Source: Planctomycetota bacterium (GTDB lineage: Bacteria > Planctomycetota > UBA1135 > UBA2386). Taken from it: 64,000 nucleotides of DNA. Both the position numbers and the translations under genes were made by a program. Of the stretch, positions 1 through 9,632 are shown in pieces. Numbering within the stretch: position 1 is the stretch's first letter; each line of letters begins with the position of its first letter. The stretch spans positions 390,653-454,652 of the forward strand of contig JADJPQ010000007.1 of assembly GCA_016713175.1 (NCBI GenBank), read 5' to 3'. The notes under the pieces were generated by a model, which saw only the letters and a list, made by a program, of their open reading frames with translations, was not told where the DNA came from and did not search any database.

Positions 1-2
1 TC

Positions 3-593
3 GATCTCGAGCGCTTTCGCGTCAGCGACGGGCCGGCGGCGCGCCAACGGCTGCAGTTGCCGCCGCATGTTCCGCTGCTGCTCGGGGTCGGGCGCCTCGT
101 TGCCGGCAAGGGTTTCGACGTCGCCGCGACCGCGCTCGCGTCGCTGTCCGATGATGTGCGACTGGTGCTGGTGGGCGATGGTCCCGAGCGTGCCGCGATC
201 GCCGCCGCCGGTGGTGATCGCGTGCTGTTTCTGGGCACCCGGACGCCGGACGAGGTCGCGGACGCGATGGCGGCGTGCGATCTGCTGGTGCTGCCGAGCG
301 AACGCGAGGGCTGGCCCAACGTCGTCACCGAAGCGCTCGCCAGCGGCCTCCGCGTGGTCGCCACCGCCGTCGGTGGCATCCCCGAGATCCTCGGCGATCC
401 GCCGCCAGCGGATCGTTCGCTCGGCGCCCTGGTGCCGCCGCGGGACGCACCGGCACTGGCCCGGGCCATCGGCGCCGTCCTCGCGGTTCCTGGCGACCGG
501 CAGCGCGTGCGCGCGTTCGCGACGCGGTATGGTTGGCACGAACCGGTGCAGATGCTGGTCGATCTGTTCCGATCAGCGACTCCAGGCCCGTGA
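3..593 (+). CDS. Glycosyltransferase family 4 (GT-B), C-terminal part; 5' end outside window
   Basis: The reading frame is open from the first bases and ends in TGA at 591-593, so the N-terminal Rossmann domain lies upstream of the window. What remains is the nucleotide-sugar-binding half of a GT-B enzyme. It opens with the DLERF segment that normally follows 'NG(V)', then LLGVGRLVAGKGFD (first beta strand of the C-terminal domain). The donor-binding block follows: LLVLPSEREGWPNVVTEALASG, an E-x7-E pattern. The likely role is sugar transfer in exopolysaccharide assembly, because an exosortase and a polysaccharide deacetylase follow directly. The next gene starts inside its stop codon (GTGA), so the two are translationally coupled. 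Sugar specificity cannot be read from sequence. Confidence 0.9.
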   Translation, partial: DLERFRVSDGPAARQRLQLPPHVPLLLGVGRLVAGKGFDVAATALASLSDDVRLVLVGDGPERAAIAAAGGDRVLFLGTRTPDEVADAMAACDLLVLPSEREGWPNVVTEALASGLRVVATAVGGIPEILGDPPPADRSLGALVPPRDAPALARAIGAVLAVPGDRQRVRAFATRYGWHEPVQMLVDLFRSATPGP

Positions 594-1783
594 GTGCATC
601 CCTCCGTATCCTCTACCACCACCGGATCCGTGCCGACGACGGGCAGGCGGTGCATGTGCGTGAACTGATCGGTGCGTTGCGCGCCGCCGGTCATCAAGTG
701 CACGAATGTGCCCTGGTGCGGAAGTCCGTGCCGACGGCCGCACTGCCGGGCGGCGGCAGCGGTCGCGGCGGCTTCTGGCAGAGGTTGCGGTTGCCGCGAA
801 CGGCCGTCGAGTGCCTCGAAGTCGCCTACAATCGGCGCGGTCGGACCATGCTGCGCGCGGCGGCGGCGGCGTTCGCGCCGGACCTGATCTACGAACGACA
901 TGCGCTGCACTGCCGGGCCGGGCTGGACGTCGCGCGGGAACTCGGCGTGCCGCTGCTGCTCGAAGTGAACTCGCCGATGGTCGAGGAGATGCGGAATCTC
1001 GGGCTGCTGCGCTTGCCAAAGCGCGCGGCGGCCACCGAACGCACGGTGCTGAGCGGCGCCGACGCCGTGCTCGCGGTCACCCAGGTGCTGGCCGACATGC
1101 TGGTCGCCCGCGGCGCGCGCCGGGACCGCGTGCACGTGATCCAGAACGGCGCGGTGCTGGAACGCTACGACGCTGCGGCGCGGGCGGCGGCGGTGGAGCT
1201 GCGGCGCCGGCAACACTGGCCCGCGCCGGCGTTCGTGCTCGGATTCGTCGGCTACGTGCGGCCGTGGCACCGGCTCGATCTGGTGTTCGAAGTGATGCAG
1301 CGGCCCGGATTCGAACCGCTGTGTCTTTGGCTCTGCGGCCGGGGGCCGGCGCTGGCGGACCTGCAGGCGCAGGCGGCAGCGCGCGGCCTGACCGATCGCG
1401 TGCGCTTTGCCGGGGAGGTGCCCCCCGACCTGCTGCCGACGTTCGTCTGCGCGTTCGATGCGGCGCTGGTGCCGGCGATCAACGCCTACTCGTCGCCGTT
1501 GAAGCTGTTCGACTCACTGGCCGCGGGTGTGCCGACCCTGGCGCCCGACCAGCCCAATCTGCGGGAAGTGGTCACCGATGGGGCCGAGGCGGTGCTGTTC
1601 CAACCCGGTTCCGCCGATGCGCTCGCCGCCGCCATCCGGCGAATGCTCACCGATCCGGAACTGGTTCGGCGCGTTGGCGCCGCCGGACGCCAGAGCCTGA
1701 TCGATCACCAGCGAACCTGGGCCGGCAACGCGGCTCGGGTGGCGGCGATCGGTTCCCGACTGCTCCGAACCGGAGACCGATGA
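590..1783 (+). CDS. Glycosyltransferase family 4
   Basis: A 397-residue GT-B glycosyltransferase starting at GTG 590, inside the previous stop codon. The N-terminal half begins ILYHHRIRADDGQAVHVREL, the usual acceptor-domain start with a Gly-containing loop after the first strand. A linker VIQNGAVLERYD precedes the C-terminal domain, which has GFVGYVRPWHRLDLVFE and SPLKLFDSLAAGVPTLAPD as the donor-binding region. The canonical first Glu of E-x7-E is replaced in this block (LKLFDSLAAG), which occurs in some GT4 members. It forms one operon with the neighbouring glycosyltransferase, exosortase and deacetylase. A frame open further upstream overlaps the previous gene and was not used, because homology begins at this GTG. 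Confidence 0.9.
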   Translation: MSASLRILYHHRIRADDGQAVHVRELIGALRAAGHQVHECALVRKSVPTAALPGGGSGRGGFWQRLRLPRTAVECLEVAYNRRGRTMLRAAAAAFAPDLIYERHALHCRAGLDVARELGVPLLLEVNSPMVEEMRNLGLLRLPKRAAATERTVLSGADAVLAVTQVLADMLVARGARRDRVHVIQNGAVLERYDAAARAAAVELRRRQHWPAPAFVLGFVGYVRPWHRLDLVFEVMQRPGFEPLCLWLCGRGPALADLQAQAAARGLTDRVRFAGEVPPDLLPTFVCAFDAALVPAINAYSSPLKLFDSLAAGVPTLAPDQPNLREVVTDGAEAVLFQPGSADALAAAIRRMLTDPELVRRVGAAGRQSLIDHQRTWAGNAARVAAIGSRLLRTGDR

Positions 1784-3297
1784 CGACCTTCGCCGCACTC
1801 TTCCTGCCGCTGCTGATCGCCTACGCCGCGACGCTGCGTTGGTGTCAGCAACGCTGGGACTCGCCGACGCAATACTTCGAGCACTGCTGGCTGCTGCCGA
1901 TCGTGGCCGCGGTGGTCGTCTGGGCCCGACGCGACACCTGGCGGCGCACGGTCGCAGCACCGGACTGGCGCGGGTTCTGGCTGCTTGGCCCGGCCCTGCT
2001 GCTGCACCTCGGTGGCGCGGCGCTGATGATCGATTCGCTGTCGGCGGCGAGCCTGGTCCTGGCGGTACCCGGGGCCTGCTGGTTGGCACTGGGTCGCGAA
2101 CGGCTGCGCGGGCAATGGCCGGTGATCTGGCTGGTGCTGTTCGCAGTGCCGCTGCCGATCTACGTCGAGGGCCGGTTGGCCTTCGAACTGAAGGAACTCG
2201 CCGTCGCCTCGGGCCTGCAGGTCGCCAACCTGTTCGGCGCCGGCTTCGAGCGCGCTGGCGCGGAACTGCGTCCGGTCGGTGCCGCGGCGGGACTGTTCGT
2301 CGCCGATGCGTGTGGTGGCTTGCGGTCGCTGCTGGCGATGATCACGATCGGCTACTGCGTCGCGTTCTTCCTCGGGCCGACCGCGTGGTGGCGGCGGTTG
2401 GCGCTGCTGCTGGTGGCGGCACCGATCGCGCTCGCCGTCAACATCGCGCGCATCGCCGGACTCTGCGTGCTGGCGCGCCACACCGATGTCGCCACCGCGG
2501 CGGGGGGCGGCCATGCCGTGCTCGACACGGCGGCCTGGATCGTCGACGTCGCGCTGCTGCTGCTGTTCGATCTGCTGCTGTCGCGCTGGAGCGGCACCGA
2601 GCCGACGACGCCAGCCGAGACGGTGGCGCCAGTCGTCGGCGGGCAGAGCCATCGTGGTCCTGCGGTGCTTCTGTGGCTCCTCGCCGGGCCGCTGCTGTGG
2701 CTCTCGCTCTATCGGCCGTTCGCGGATGTGTCGGGTCGTGCCGAGCGCCTGCCGTCGGTCGTGGCCGGCGCGGTGCTGCAGCCCCGCGACGCCGCCGACC
2801 AGGCCGAGTTCGAGCGGGCGAAACCGCGCTATGTCGAACTGCTCGGCACTCGGGACTTCATCTGGTCGCACTACCGCGATGCGGGTGGGGCCCCGATCAA
2901 CCTGGTGGCGCTGTTCCACGACAGCAACTGGAAGAGCGTGCATCCGCCGCGGATCTGCATCGAAGGCAGCGACATGGACATCGAGATCGACGACCTGCTG
3001 CCGGTCGCCCTCGGTCAGTCCACGACCGCAGTGTCGCGGATCGCCGCCCGCAGCCGGCGGGACGGCCGCCACCACGTGACGTTGTCGGTGTTCGGCACCC
3101 GCGACTGGCTCGCCGGCAGCTACTTCGAGTTCTTCGTGCATCACGCGCCGCGGGCGCTGCTGCGCACCAGCAATGCCGGGTTCATGCTGCGCGTCGAGAC
3201 CCCGATCGGCGCCGGCGAGGACGCTGCCGTCGCGGTCGAGCGCTGCCGCCGCTTCCTGGACGAACTGGTGCCACTGGCCCAGGAACTGCTGCCATGA
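1780..3297 (+). CDS. Exosortase fused to an EpsI-like (DUF3485) domain
   Basis: A 505-residue multi-pass membrane transpeptidase of the exosortase/archaeosortase class. It starts at ATG 1780, overlapping the previous stop. Residues 1-275 carry about eight hydrophobic helices. The catalytic triad typical of the family is visible: Cys178 in ACGGLRSL, Arg224 in NIARI (with Arg182 just after the Cys) and His245 in GGGHAVLD. The C-terminal half (about 300-505) leaves the membrane and resembles EpsI, with SVHPPRICIEGS matching the conserved SVH-P--C--G pattern. Exosortases cut PEP-CTERM-like tails and pass the protein to an envelope acceptor. EpsI-type domains accompany them in exopolysaccharide loci. 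Fused exosortase-EpsI proteins are known. The subtype cannot be fixed by eye. Confidence 0.93.
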   Translation: MTTFAALFLPLLIAYAATLRWCQQRWDSPTQYFEHCWLLPIVAAVVVWARRDTWRRTVAAPDWRGFWLLGPALLLHLGGAALMIDSLSAASLVLAVPGACWLALGRERLRGQWPVIWLVLFAVPLPIYVEGRLAFELKELAVASGLQVANLFGAGFERAGAELRPVGAAAGLFVADACGGLRSLLAMITIGYCVAFFLGPTAWWRRLALLLVAAPIALAVNIARIAGLCVLARHTDVATAAGGGHAVLDTAAWIVDVALLLLFDLLLSRWSGTEPTTPAETVAPVVGGQSHRGPAVLLWLLAGPLLWLSLYRPFADVSGRAERLPSVVAGAVLQPRDAADQAEFERAKPRYVELLGTRDFIWSHYRDAGGAPINLVALFHDSNWKSVHPPRICIEGSDMDIEIDDLLPVALGQSTTAVSRIAARSRRDGRHHVTLSVFGTRDWLAGSYFEFFVHHAPRALLRTSNAGFMLRVETPIGAGEDAAVAVERCRRFLDELVPLAQELLP

Positions 3298-4175
3298 GGC
3301 ATGCGCTGTCGGTCGACGTCGAAGACTGGTTCCAGGTGCTGAACATGAGCGGCCTGATCGATCGGTCCCAGTGGTCCGGGTTGGCGCTGCGCTGCGGCGA
3401 CAGCACGCGGCGGCTGCTGGACCTGTTCGCCCGTCGCGGCGCCAAAGCGACGTTCTTCTTCCTCGGCTGGATCGCCGAGCGCCTGCCGGATCTGGTCGCG
3501 GACGTGCTCGCGGCCGGTCACGAGATCGGCAGCCACGGCTACGACCATCGGCTGCTTCCCGATCTGGGCCAGGCCGGATTCGCCGACGACCTGCAGAGAA
3601 CCACGGCGATCCTGCAAGCGGCGGGGGCGCCCGCGGTCTTGATGTTCCGGGCCTGCACCTGGTCGATCACACGGCGGACACCGTGGGCGATCGACGAACT
3701 GCTGGCCGCCGGCATCACGCTCGACAGTTCGATCCAACCGATCCGACATCCCGATTACGGCGTCGCGGCCGCGCCGATGCGACCGTACCGGTTGCAGGGG
3801 GAACGAGGCGAACTGCTCGAACTGCCGCCGTTGACGTGGTCGGTGCTCGGCCGTCGCGTGCCGGTGGGTGGCGGTGGCTACCTGCGTCTGCTACCGACGG
3901 CGTTCTTGCGCGCTGGCCTGCGGCAGAGCGAACGGCAGGGGCAACCGGGTTGCCTGTACCTGCACCCGTGGGAAGTCGATCCGGGGCAACCGCGGCAGCG
4001 CCTCGGCGGACTGCGTGGCTTCCGCCACTACGTCAACCTCGACAAGACCCTGAACAAGCTCGACCGGCTGCTCGGCGAGTTCCCGTTCGTCGGCCTGCAG
4101 GCGGCGGTGTCTCAGTTCGACGCCAGTTGGCGCGCCAGGCTGCCGGCGTACCGGGCGCGCGAACTGCTGGCGTAG
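3294..4175 (+). CDS. Polysaccharide deacetylase, exosortase-system type (NodB fold with DUF3473-like tail)
   Basis: A 293-residue cytoplasmic-looking NodB-fold deacetylase; ATG 3294 overlaps the exosortase stop. It begins HALSVDVEDWFQV, the first catalytic/metal motif of the exosortase-associated subfamily (the usual opening is DVEDW-QV). The HEIGSHGYDHRLL segment supplies the zinc-binding His residues. FRACTWSITRRTPWAIDEL stands where most relatives have FRAPSFS, so Ala-Pro-Ser is replaced by Ala-Cys-Thr. The C-terminal part ends with GCLYLHPWEVDPGQP and a FRHYVNLDKTLNKLDRLL helix typical of the DUF3473 extension. It probably deacetylates an N-acetylhexosamine in the polymer made by the adjacent glycosyltransferases. 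Its last 64 bases overlap the convergent TPR gene. Confidence 0.92.
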   Translation: MRHALSVDVEDWFQVLNMSGLIDRSQWSGLALRCGDSTRRLLDLFARRGAKATFFFLGWIAERLPDLVADVLAAGHEIGSHGYDHRLLPDLGQAGFADDLQRTTAILQAAGAPAVLMFRACTWSITRRTPWAIDELLAAGITLDSSIQPIRHPDYGVAAAPMRPYRLQGERGELLELPPLTWSVLGRRVPVGGGGYLRLLPTAFLRAGLRQSERQGQPGCLYLHPWEVDPGQPRQRLGGLRGFRHYVNLDKTLNKLDRLLGEFPFVGLQAAVSQFDASWRARLPAYRARELLA

Positions 4176-7100
4176 TCCCTGGCAAGCCGCTGCAGCAGGC
4201 CGACGACGACCTTGTCGTCGCGGCGATCTCCGCGCGCCAACTCCGCCATGGCCTGGAACCACAGAGCCGAACCATCCGCGCCCGGCGGACAGGTCGCCAA
4301 CGCCTCGGCGGCTTCCTTGGCGCGACCCCGGCGCAGCGCCACCAGGGCCCTGGCATGGGTACCCGCTGGCGTCGCCAGCGTGGCTGCGGGCAATGCGGCA
4401 AGCAGCGCATCGTCGGTGTCCAGCAGCGCACGGTTTTCGGCGGCCATCGTCACGGTCGCCAGCGTCAGTCCGGGATCGGCGACGTAACCCAGCAGATGGC
4501 GCAGGTCGGCGAGTCCGTCGGCGGCGCGACCGGAGTCGGCGAGCAACTGCGCCCGCGCGATCCAGGCTGGCAGCGCGGTCGGATGGTCCTGCAGCACGTG
4601 GTCGAGCACCGCGAGGGTCTCGATCGGGCCGAACCGTTCGCGAAGCGCCCGGATCGAGTCGTGGCCAAGCGTCCAGCGGTCGCGCCCGGTGGCGCACCGG
4701 ACCAGTTGTCGCCGCAGCCATTCGCGCACCGTCGCCGGCGCCAGCGGTGCTTTGTCGTCGGGCAGCGCGAGCAGGAAGTGCAGAGCGGCGCCCGGGGCGT
4801 CGTCGGCATCGACGATCGCGGTGGCCTGCTGGCGCAGCTGCGGCGTCAGGCCAGGCCGCAGCTTCAGCACCGCGCTGGCGACGGCAAAGTAGCTGTCGAT
4901 GGCCTCGCGCCGATCCGAGCCGGACAACCCCGGCAACAACGCGGCCAACAGTTGCAGGGCACTGTCGGCCTCGCCGAGTTGGAACAGGTTCTGCGCATCG
5001 GCAGGTCGCGCACCGGAGACCAGGGGGTGTCGCAGCCAGACCTGCGCAAACAGCTGCGTGGCGACCGTCGCGCTGCCAGCGGCGGCAGCTTCGATGGCCA
5101 GGCCCCGCCCCGCAACGACTTGCGCGATCGGATCCGACAACTGGCCGGTGAATACCGCCGCCCGGAGGGCCTTCTCGGCCTCGGGCGTCAGCCGATAGTC
5201 CGCCCGGGCATGCGCGGCGCGGGCGATGTCGCCGAGCACGAGGTTCGGTTGCCAACCCGACGCCAGCAGTTGCCCATGGGTCGTCCGCGCCGCATCCAGC
5301 AGGCCCATGCCGAGCTGTGCGCGCGCGAGCAGCAGTTGTGCCGTCGGCGAGTCTGGGCGCAGGGCAGCGAGCTTCGCGGCGGCCGTCAGCGCCGGCCCGG
5401 CCAGATCCGGTTCGTGCAGCAGGGCAACGAGTTCGAGAACCGCATGCGTCTGCCGTTCGTCACCGCTGCGCAGCTCGCTGCCGGCGGACCCCGCCGCCAC
5501 GTTGGTCGCCAGCGCGACCAGCGTCGCCGCCAGGCCGTCGCCAGGCCACGCCGCGGCATTGGCGACGGCAAGACGTTGGCCGAGCTGGGCGTTGCCGCAA
5601 CGCAACGCCAGGGCCGGATCGCGCCAGTCGCTGCCGAGCCGCCAGACCTGCAGCGCGCGTTCTTCCTGGCCACGCAGCAACAGCAGCCGGACCAGCGGTT
5701 CCACGGCGGCATCGCCATCCTGGAAACTCAGCGCGGCAAACAGGTGTTCTTCGGCCAGACGCAACTGGCCGAGCCGCCGGGCCAGCGCCGCCGCCAGCAG
5801 CCAATTCGCGGCGGTCCGCACCTGCTCGGCATCCTGAGCGGTCATCGCCGCGGTCAACAGCACCTGCGCCGTTGCCGGCCGGGTCGCGGCGAGGGCGGTG
5901 GCCACGGCCGACAACTCGGACGCGGCCGCGAACCCGACGAACGGTTGCCGCGACAGCATCGCGTGGGCGGCCGCCACCAGGGCGCCATCGGCCAACGTCC
6001 CGGCTTCGGCCCGCAGCAGTTCGAGTTCGGCCAACGCGAACTCCTGGCGCAGCTCCGGCGTCGGCGCACCATGGCTGGCGGCACGGGTCAGCAGTGCTCG
6101 CGCTCGTGTCGCTTCCTTGCCGGCGGCCAGGGCGCGCGCCGCCAACGCGGTCAACAGCGGCGGACTGGCGGCAACCTGTTCGATCCGTTCGCCGAAGGCC
6201 AGCGCCATCAGGCGGTCATCGTCGAGTGCACGCCGCAGCAAGGCCTCGGCGAGGGTCGGATCGAACGGCAACGATCGCAGCGCGGCGAACAGGTGTTGAT
6301 CGATCGGGGCACCGGCCCGCTGGCGGACCTGCAGCCAGATCGACAACGCTTCGGTGTCGGTCGGCCAGGTGGAGAGCAAGCGCTGCAGCGCGGCCTGCGC
6401 CTCAGCCTCCTCGCGCGCCAGCAGGAGTGCCTGCGCCTCGAGTTGGCGTGGCCACCGCGCCCACGGGAACTTGTCGATCGCGGCCTTGGCGTTGGTGCGG
6501 GCCAACACGGCCAGCTTCCTGGCCAGCGCCTCCTCGGCGCACAGCAGGTAGCAGACCGGGTGCGGCACTTCCGGCAACGGATTGCGGCGCTGGGCGCACT
6601 GCCGGACCAGGCCTGGGCCATCCTGGCCCGCGGCGGCGAAGTTGGCGCTGGCCGCGGTCGCCAGCATGCGCAGGGCAGCTTCTTCTTGCGGGTTGCGTTC
6701 CTGGGCGTCGACCGCGCTGGCGAACGCGGCGGCGGCCTTGCCGGCGGTCAGCAGATAGCGGATCCGGGCGAAGCGCGGTTCCTGCTCCGCGTCGCGGGCC
6801 TTCAGCCAGCCGTCGAACACCGCCAGGATCTCATCGTCCTTGGCGCCGCGCTTCTGCATCAGCCCGAGGCGCAGCGGCATCAGTTCGGCCAGCGGATCGG
6901 CGCCACTGCGGGGCGCGGCCTGGCGGCGCAGGATCTCGGTGGCCGCGCGCAGGTTGGCTTCGGCGCCGCGGTCATCGTTCTTCAACAAGCCGATGAACGC
7001 GCCGACGCAGTGGTTGGGCAGCGCCAGTTGCAGACCGGCTGCCGCGAGTGCACGAATCTCCTTGCCGAGCGCGTCCAGTCCCTTCTGGTCACGGCGCCGC

Positions 7101-8119
7101 CAGAGGGCGAACGCCGCGGTCGTCAGCACGGGTGCAGCGGTCGCGTCGAGCCGTTCCTGCTGCAGCATCGCCGCGGCCTGGCCGGGGGGCAGCCAGCGGC
7201 GCACCACGTCGGCGGCGGCTTCGGGCAGACCGTCGCGCAGGTGGGCCGCCGCCGCGGTGCCGACCGCACTGGTGACCCAGACGTGATCGAAGCGCCGCCG
7301 GTAGGTTTCGCAGAACGCGACCAGGTCGTCGGTGCGGCCGGCCTGCTCGAGCGCGAAGGCCATGCCGAGGAACGCCGCAACGGGTTGCCCGCCGGCTTCC
7401 AGCGACCGGCGGTGGTAGTCGAGTCCTTCCTGGATCCGCCGGCGCAGTTCCTCGAGCGTCTTCTGCAGCGGTTCCCAGCGCTGCGCCGACTGTACCTGAC
7501 CAGCGTAGAGGCCGCGCAAGTGTTCGAGACCCGCGGCCGCGCCGGGGTCACCCTCGGGACGGTAGAGCCAGCCGAGCAACGCCGTCGTCGCGGCGGCGGC
7601 CGCCTCGGGGCCGACGTCGCGGCGAACCGCAGCGGTCGTCTCGCGCAGCGAATCGCCGTAGGCGACCTGGCACGCTTCGCCGGCCAGCTCGAGCGCCCGG
7701 CCGTGGTTCGGGTGCGTGGTCAGGAATGTACGCGCCAGGGTCAGCGCCGCTTCGCCCTGGCCCTGCAGTGCCAGCAACCGGATGTGGTCTTGCTGCATCG
7801 TCTCGTCGGGCGTCTCGCCGGCGGCGAGCAGCGCTTGCAGATCGCGCAGCGCGCGCAGGTAGTTGGCGAGTTCCAGGTTGGCCGCGTAGCGCAGCCGCAG
7901 CAACTGCCGCTCGAGGCCCGGATCCTGGCGCACGCTGGCGCTGCGCTCGCATTGGTCGAGGATCCACACCGCCTGGGCATGCCGGCCCGCGGCGTGTTCG
8001 GTGGTCGCCTCCCGGAGCAGGTCCGCCGGCCCGCGCAACCGGAACACCGCATAGGCGACGGTCACGGCGAGCCCGAGCAGGGCGGCCAACGAGAAGAACT
8101 GCAGACTGCGGCGCAGCAT
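4112..8119 (-). CDS. Giant TPR protein, membrane-anchored (PrsT-like position)
   Basis: A 1335-residue protein with one N-terminal signal anchor (SLAALLGLAVTVAYAVF, about residues 8-26). It is followed by an almost entirely alpha-helical, Ala/Leu-rich solenoid with many degenerate 34-residue TPR units, for example RDLQALLAAGETPDETMQQD and AHAMLSRQPFVGFAAASEL. No catalytic domain was seen. Exosortase/PEP-CTERM loci commonly encode a large TPR protein (PrsT); this one is longer than usual for that family, and the match is by position and architecture. The ATG at 8119 is preceded by TATAAC exactly 8 nt upstream with no Shine-Dalgarno sequence, suggesting a leaderless transcript separate from the regulator upstream. 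Its 3' end overlaps the deacetylase gene. Confidence 0.85.
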   Translation of the reverse strand: MLRRSLQFFSLAALLGLAVTVAYAVFRLRGPADLLREATTEHAAGRHAQAVWILDQCERSASVRQDPGLERQLLRLRYAANLELANYLRALRDLQALLAAGETPDETMQQDHIRLLALQGQGEAALTLARTFLTTHPNHGRALELAGEACQVAYGDSLRETTAAVRRDVGPEAAAAATTALLGWLYRPEGDPGAAAGLEHLRGLYAGQVQSAQRWEPLQKTLEELRRRIQEGLDYHRRSLEAGGQPVAAFLGMAFALEQAGRTDDLVAFCETYRRRFDHVWVTSAVGTAAAAHLRDGLPEAAADVVRRWLPPGQAAAMLQQERLDATAAPVLTTAAFALWRRRDQKGLDALGKEIRALAAAGLQLALPNHCVGAFIGLLKNDDRGAEANLRAATEILRRQAAPRSGADPLAELMPLRLGLMQKRGAKDDEILAVFDGWLKARDAEQEPRFARIRYLLTAGKAAAAFASAVDAQERNPQEEAALRMLATAASANFAAAGQDGPGLVRQCAQRRNPLPEVPHPVCYLLCAEEALARKLAVLARTNAKAAIDKFPWARWPRQLEAQALLLAREEAEAQAALQRLLSTWPTDTEALSIWLQVRQRAGAPIDQHLFAALRSLPFDPTLAEALLRRALDDDRLMALAFGERIEQVAASPPLLTALAARALAAGKEATRARALLTRAASHGAPTPELRQEFALAELELLRAEAGTLADGALVAAAHAMLSRQPFVGFAAASELSAVATALAATRPATAQVLLTAAMTAQDAEQVRTAANWLLAAALARRLGQLRLAEEHLFAALSFQDGDAAVEPLVRLLLLRGQEERALQVWRLGSDWRDPALALRCGNAQLGQRLAVANAAAWPGDGLAATLVALATNVAAGSAGSELRSGDERQTHAVLELVALLHEPDLAGPALTAAAKLAALRPDSPTAQLLLARAQLGMGLLDAARTTHGQLLASGWQPNLVLGDIARAAHARADYRLTPEAEKALRAAVFTGQLSDPIAQVVAGRGLAIEAAAAGSATVATQLFAQVWLRHPLVSGARPADAQNLFQLGEADSALQLLAALLPGLSGSDRREAIDSYFAVASAVLKLRPGLTPQLRQQATAIVDADDAPGAALHFLLALPDDKAPLAPATVREWLRRQLVRCATGRDRWTLGHDSIRALRERFGPIETLAVLDHVLQDHPTALPAWIARAQLLADSGRAADGLADLRHLLGYVADPGLTLATVTMAAENRALLDTDDALLAALPAATLATPAGTHARALVALRRGRAKEAAEALATCPPGADGSALWFQAMAELARGDRRDDKVVVGLLQRLARDYASSSRARYAGSLARQLASN

Positions 8120-8127
8120 CGCCGGTC

Positions 8128-8133
8128 GTTATA
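8128..8133 (-). promoter_or_regulatory. Candidate -10 element (TATAAC) of the TPR gene
   Basis: TATAAC read on the minus strand ends 8 nt before the ATG at 8119, with no purine-rich ribosome site between. Initiation 6-8 nt after such a hexamer would fall at the start codon. The same geometry recurs at four other genes in this window. Confidence 0.45.
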
Positions 8134-8156
8134 GCGGAGCGCGGGGGACTGGCCCA

Positions 8157-9545
8157 TCAGCCATGGCTGCCGGCCCCCTTGATTCCGTGCTTGCGCAGCT
8201 TGTGGAACAGCGTACTGCGGTTGATGCCGAGCACCTTGGCGGCGCGTTCGCGGTTGCCGTCGCACTGGGCCAGGGCGCGTTCGATCAGCTGTTTCTCCGG
8301 GCCGGCGAGTGCGTCCTTCAGCGGCCCGACGGGACCATCCGCCAGTGCCAGCGTCGGCGCGGCGGCGGGCAGCGCCAGCCGGCCGATCCCGGTCGGCAGG
8401 TCGGCAACCTCGACCAAGGGGCCTGGCGCCAACACGACGGCGCGCTCGATCACGTTCTCCAACTGGCGGACGTTGCCCGGCCACGGTGCGGCCAGCAGTT
8501 GCTGCAGCGCCGCCTTGGAGAAGCCGGTGACCGGCCGGCCGTGTTCCTTGCAGAACCGCTGCAGGAAGTGCACGGCGAGGTCCGCGATGTCGCCGGTGCG
8601 GGCCCGCAGTGGCGGCATCTCGATCACCACGACATGGATCCGGTAGTAGAGGTCCTCGCGGAACGTGCCGGCCTTGACCGCCTGTTCGAGGTCCAGGTTG
8701 GTCGCCAGCACGATGCGGACATCGACTGGCACCGTGCGGGTGTCGCCGACGCGTTCGATCACCCGATCCTGCAGCACGCGCAGCAGCTTGATCTGGAACG
8801 CCGGCGAACTGGTGCCGATCTCGTCGAGGAAGATCGTGCCGCCGGCTGCGGCTTCGAACTTGCCGACCTTGTCCTTGGTGGCACCGGTGAACGAGCCGCG
8901 GACATGACCGAACAGCTCCGACTCGAGCAGCGTCTCGGGCAGAGCACCGCAGTTGACTTCGACGAACGGTCCGCTGCGGCGCGAGCTCAACGAGTGCAGT
9001 GCGCGCGCCAGCAGCGTCTTGCCGGTGCCCGATTCGCCGGTGATCAGCACCGTCGTGCGGGTGTCGGCGACGGCCTTCACGGTCTTGAAGATCGACTGCA
9101 TGCGTGGATCGCTGCCGACCAGGTTGTCGAGTCGCAGACGGTCGTCGAGCGCCGAGCGCAGCGCGCGGTTCTCGCGCCGCAGCGCGTTCTTCTCCAGCGC
9201 GCGATCGAGCGCCACCAGCAACTGGTCGTCGCCGAACGGTTTGGCCAGGAAGTCGGCGGCGCCGGCGCGCATCGCCTGCACGGCATCGCGGACCGAGCCG
9301 AACGCCGACGACAGCACGACCGCAGTGCCGGCATGGTGCAGCACGATCTGCTCGAGCAGCTTCATGCCGCCACCGCCCGGCAGGTCCAGTTCGGCCAGCA
9401 CCAGGTCGAACTCGCCTTCGTCGAGCCGACCGAGCGCGGCCGGCAGGCCATCGGCCGAGGTCAACTCGGGTGGATTGCTGGCGAGCACGCGGGTCAGCGT
9501 GGTGCGGACGTTCGGATCGGGATCGGCAAGCAGGATTCGGGCCAT
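8157..9545 (-). CDS. Sigma-54-dependent regulator with atypical receiver domain (PrsR-like)
   Basis: A 462-residue NtrC-type activator. Residues 1-120 form a receiver, about 145-375 an AAA+ domain, and the C-terminus a Fis-type helix-turn-helix (DGNRERAAKVLGINRSTLFH). The AAA+ part has Walker A GESGTGKT, the sigma-54 contact loop as GSFTGA (usually GAFTGA), and Walker B TIFLDEIG. The receiver is unusual: where the phospho-accepting Asp should be, in the strand before LP, the sequence is DLVLAELDLP. Glu52 stands at the site, with Pro at the normal +4 position. The acidic pocket reads ADPDPN and the signalling Lys is kept in AKPF. This may be constitutively active or phosphorylation-independent. 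It is downstream of a kinase-like gene that lacks the phospho-His. Position matches PrsR of exosortase systems. Confidence 0.92.
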   Translation of the reverse strand: MARILLADPDPNVRTTLTRVLASNPPELTSADGLPAALGRLDEGEFDLVLAELDLPGGGGMKLLEQIVLHHAGTAVVLSSAFGSVRDAVQAMRAGAADFLAKPFGDDQLLVALDRALEKNALRRENRALRSALDDRLRLDNLVGSDPRMQSIFKTVKAVADTRTTVLITGESGTGKTLLARALHSLSSRRSGPFVEVNCGALPETLLESELFGHVRGSFTGATKDKVGKFEAAAGGTIFLDEIGTSSPAFQIKLLRVLQDRVIERVGDTRTVPVDVRIVLATNLDLEQAVKAGTFREDLYYRIHVVVIEMPPLRARTGDIADLAVHFLQRFCKEHGRPVTGFSKAALQQLLAAPWPGNVRQLENVIERAVVLAPGPLVEVADLPTGIGRLALPAAAPTLALADGPVGPLKDALAGPEKQLIERALAQCDGNRERAAKVLGINRSTLFHKLRKHGIKGAGSHG

Positions 9546-9632
9546 CGGAGTCCGATCGGCGCGACGGTGTCCGGCGCGCGCGACGGTGGCCTCATCGGCA
9601 GCCGGTCCCGGCCGGCTGCAGCCGTTCGCCGG

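Noticed and set aside
3173..8134. Very long plus-strand open frame opposite the TPR gene
   Set aside because: The translation is Arg/Gln/Gly-rich without any domain, a typical shadow in GC-rich DNA. The minus-strand frame has a signal anchor and TPR pattern.
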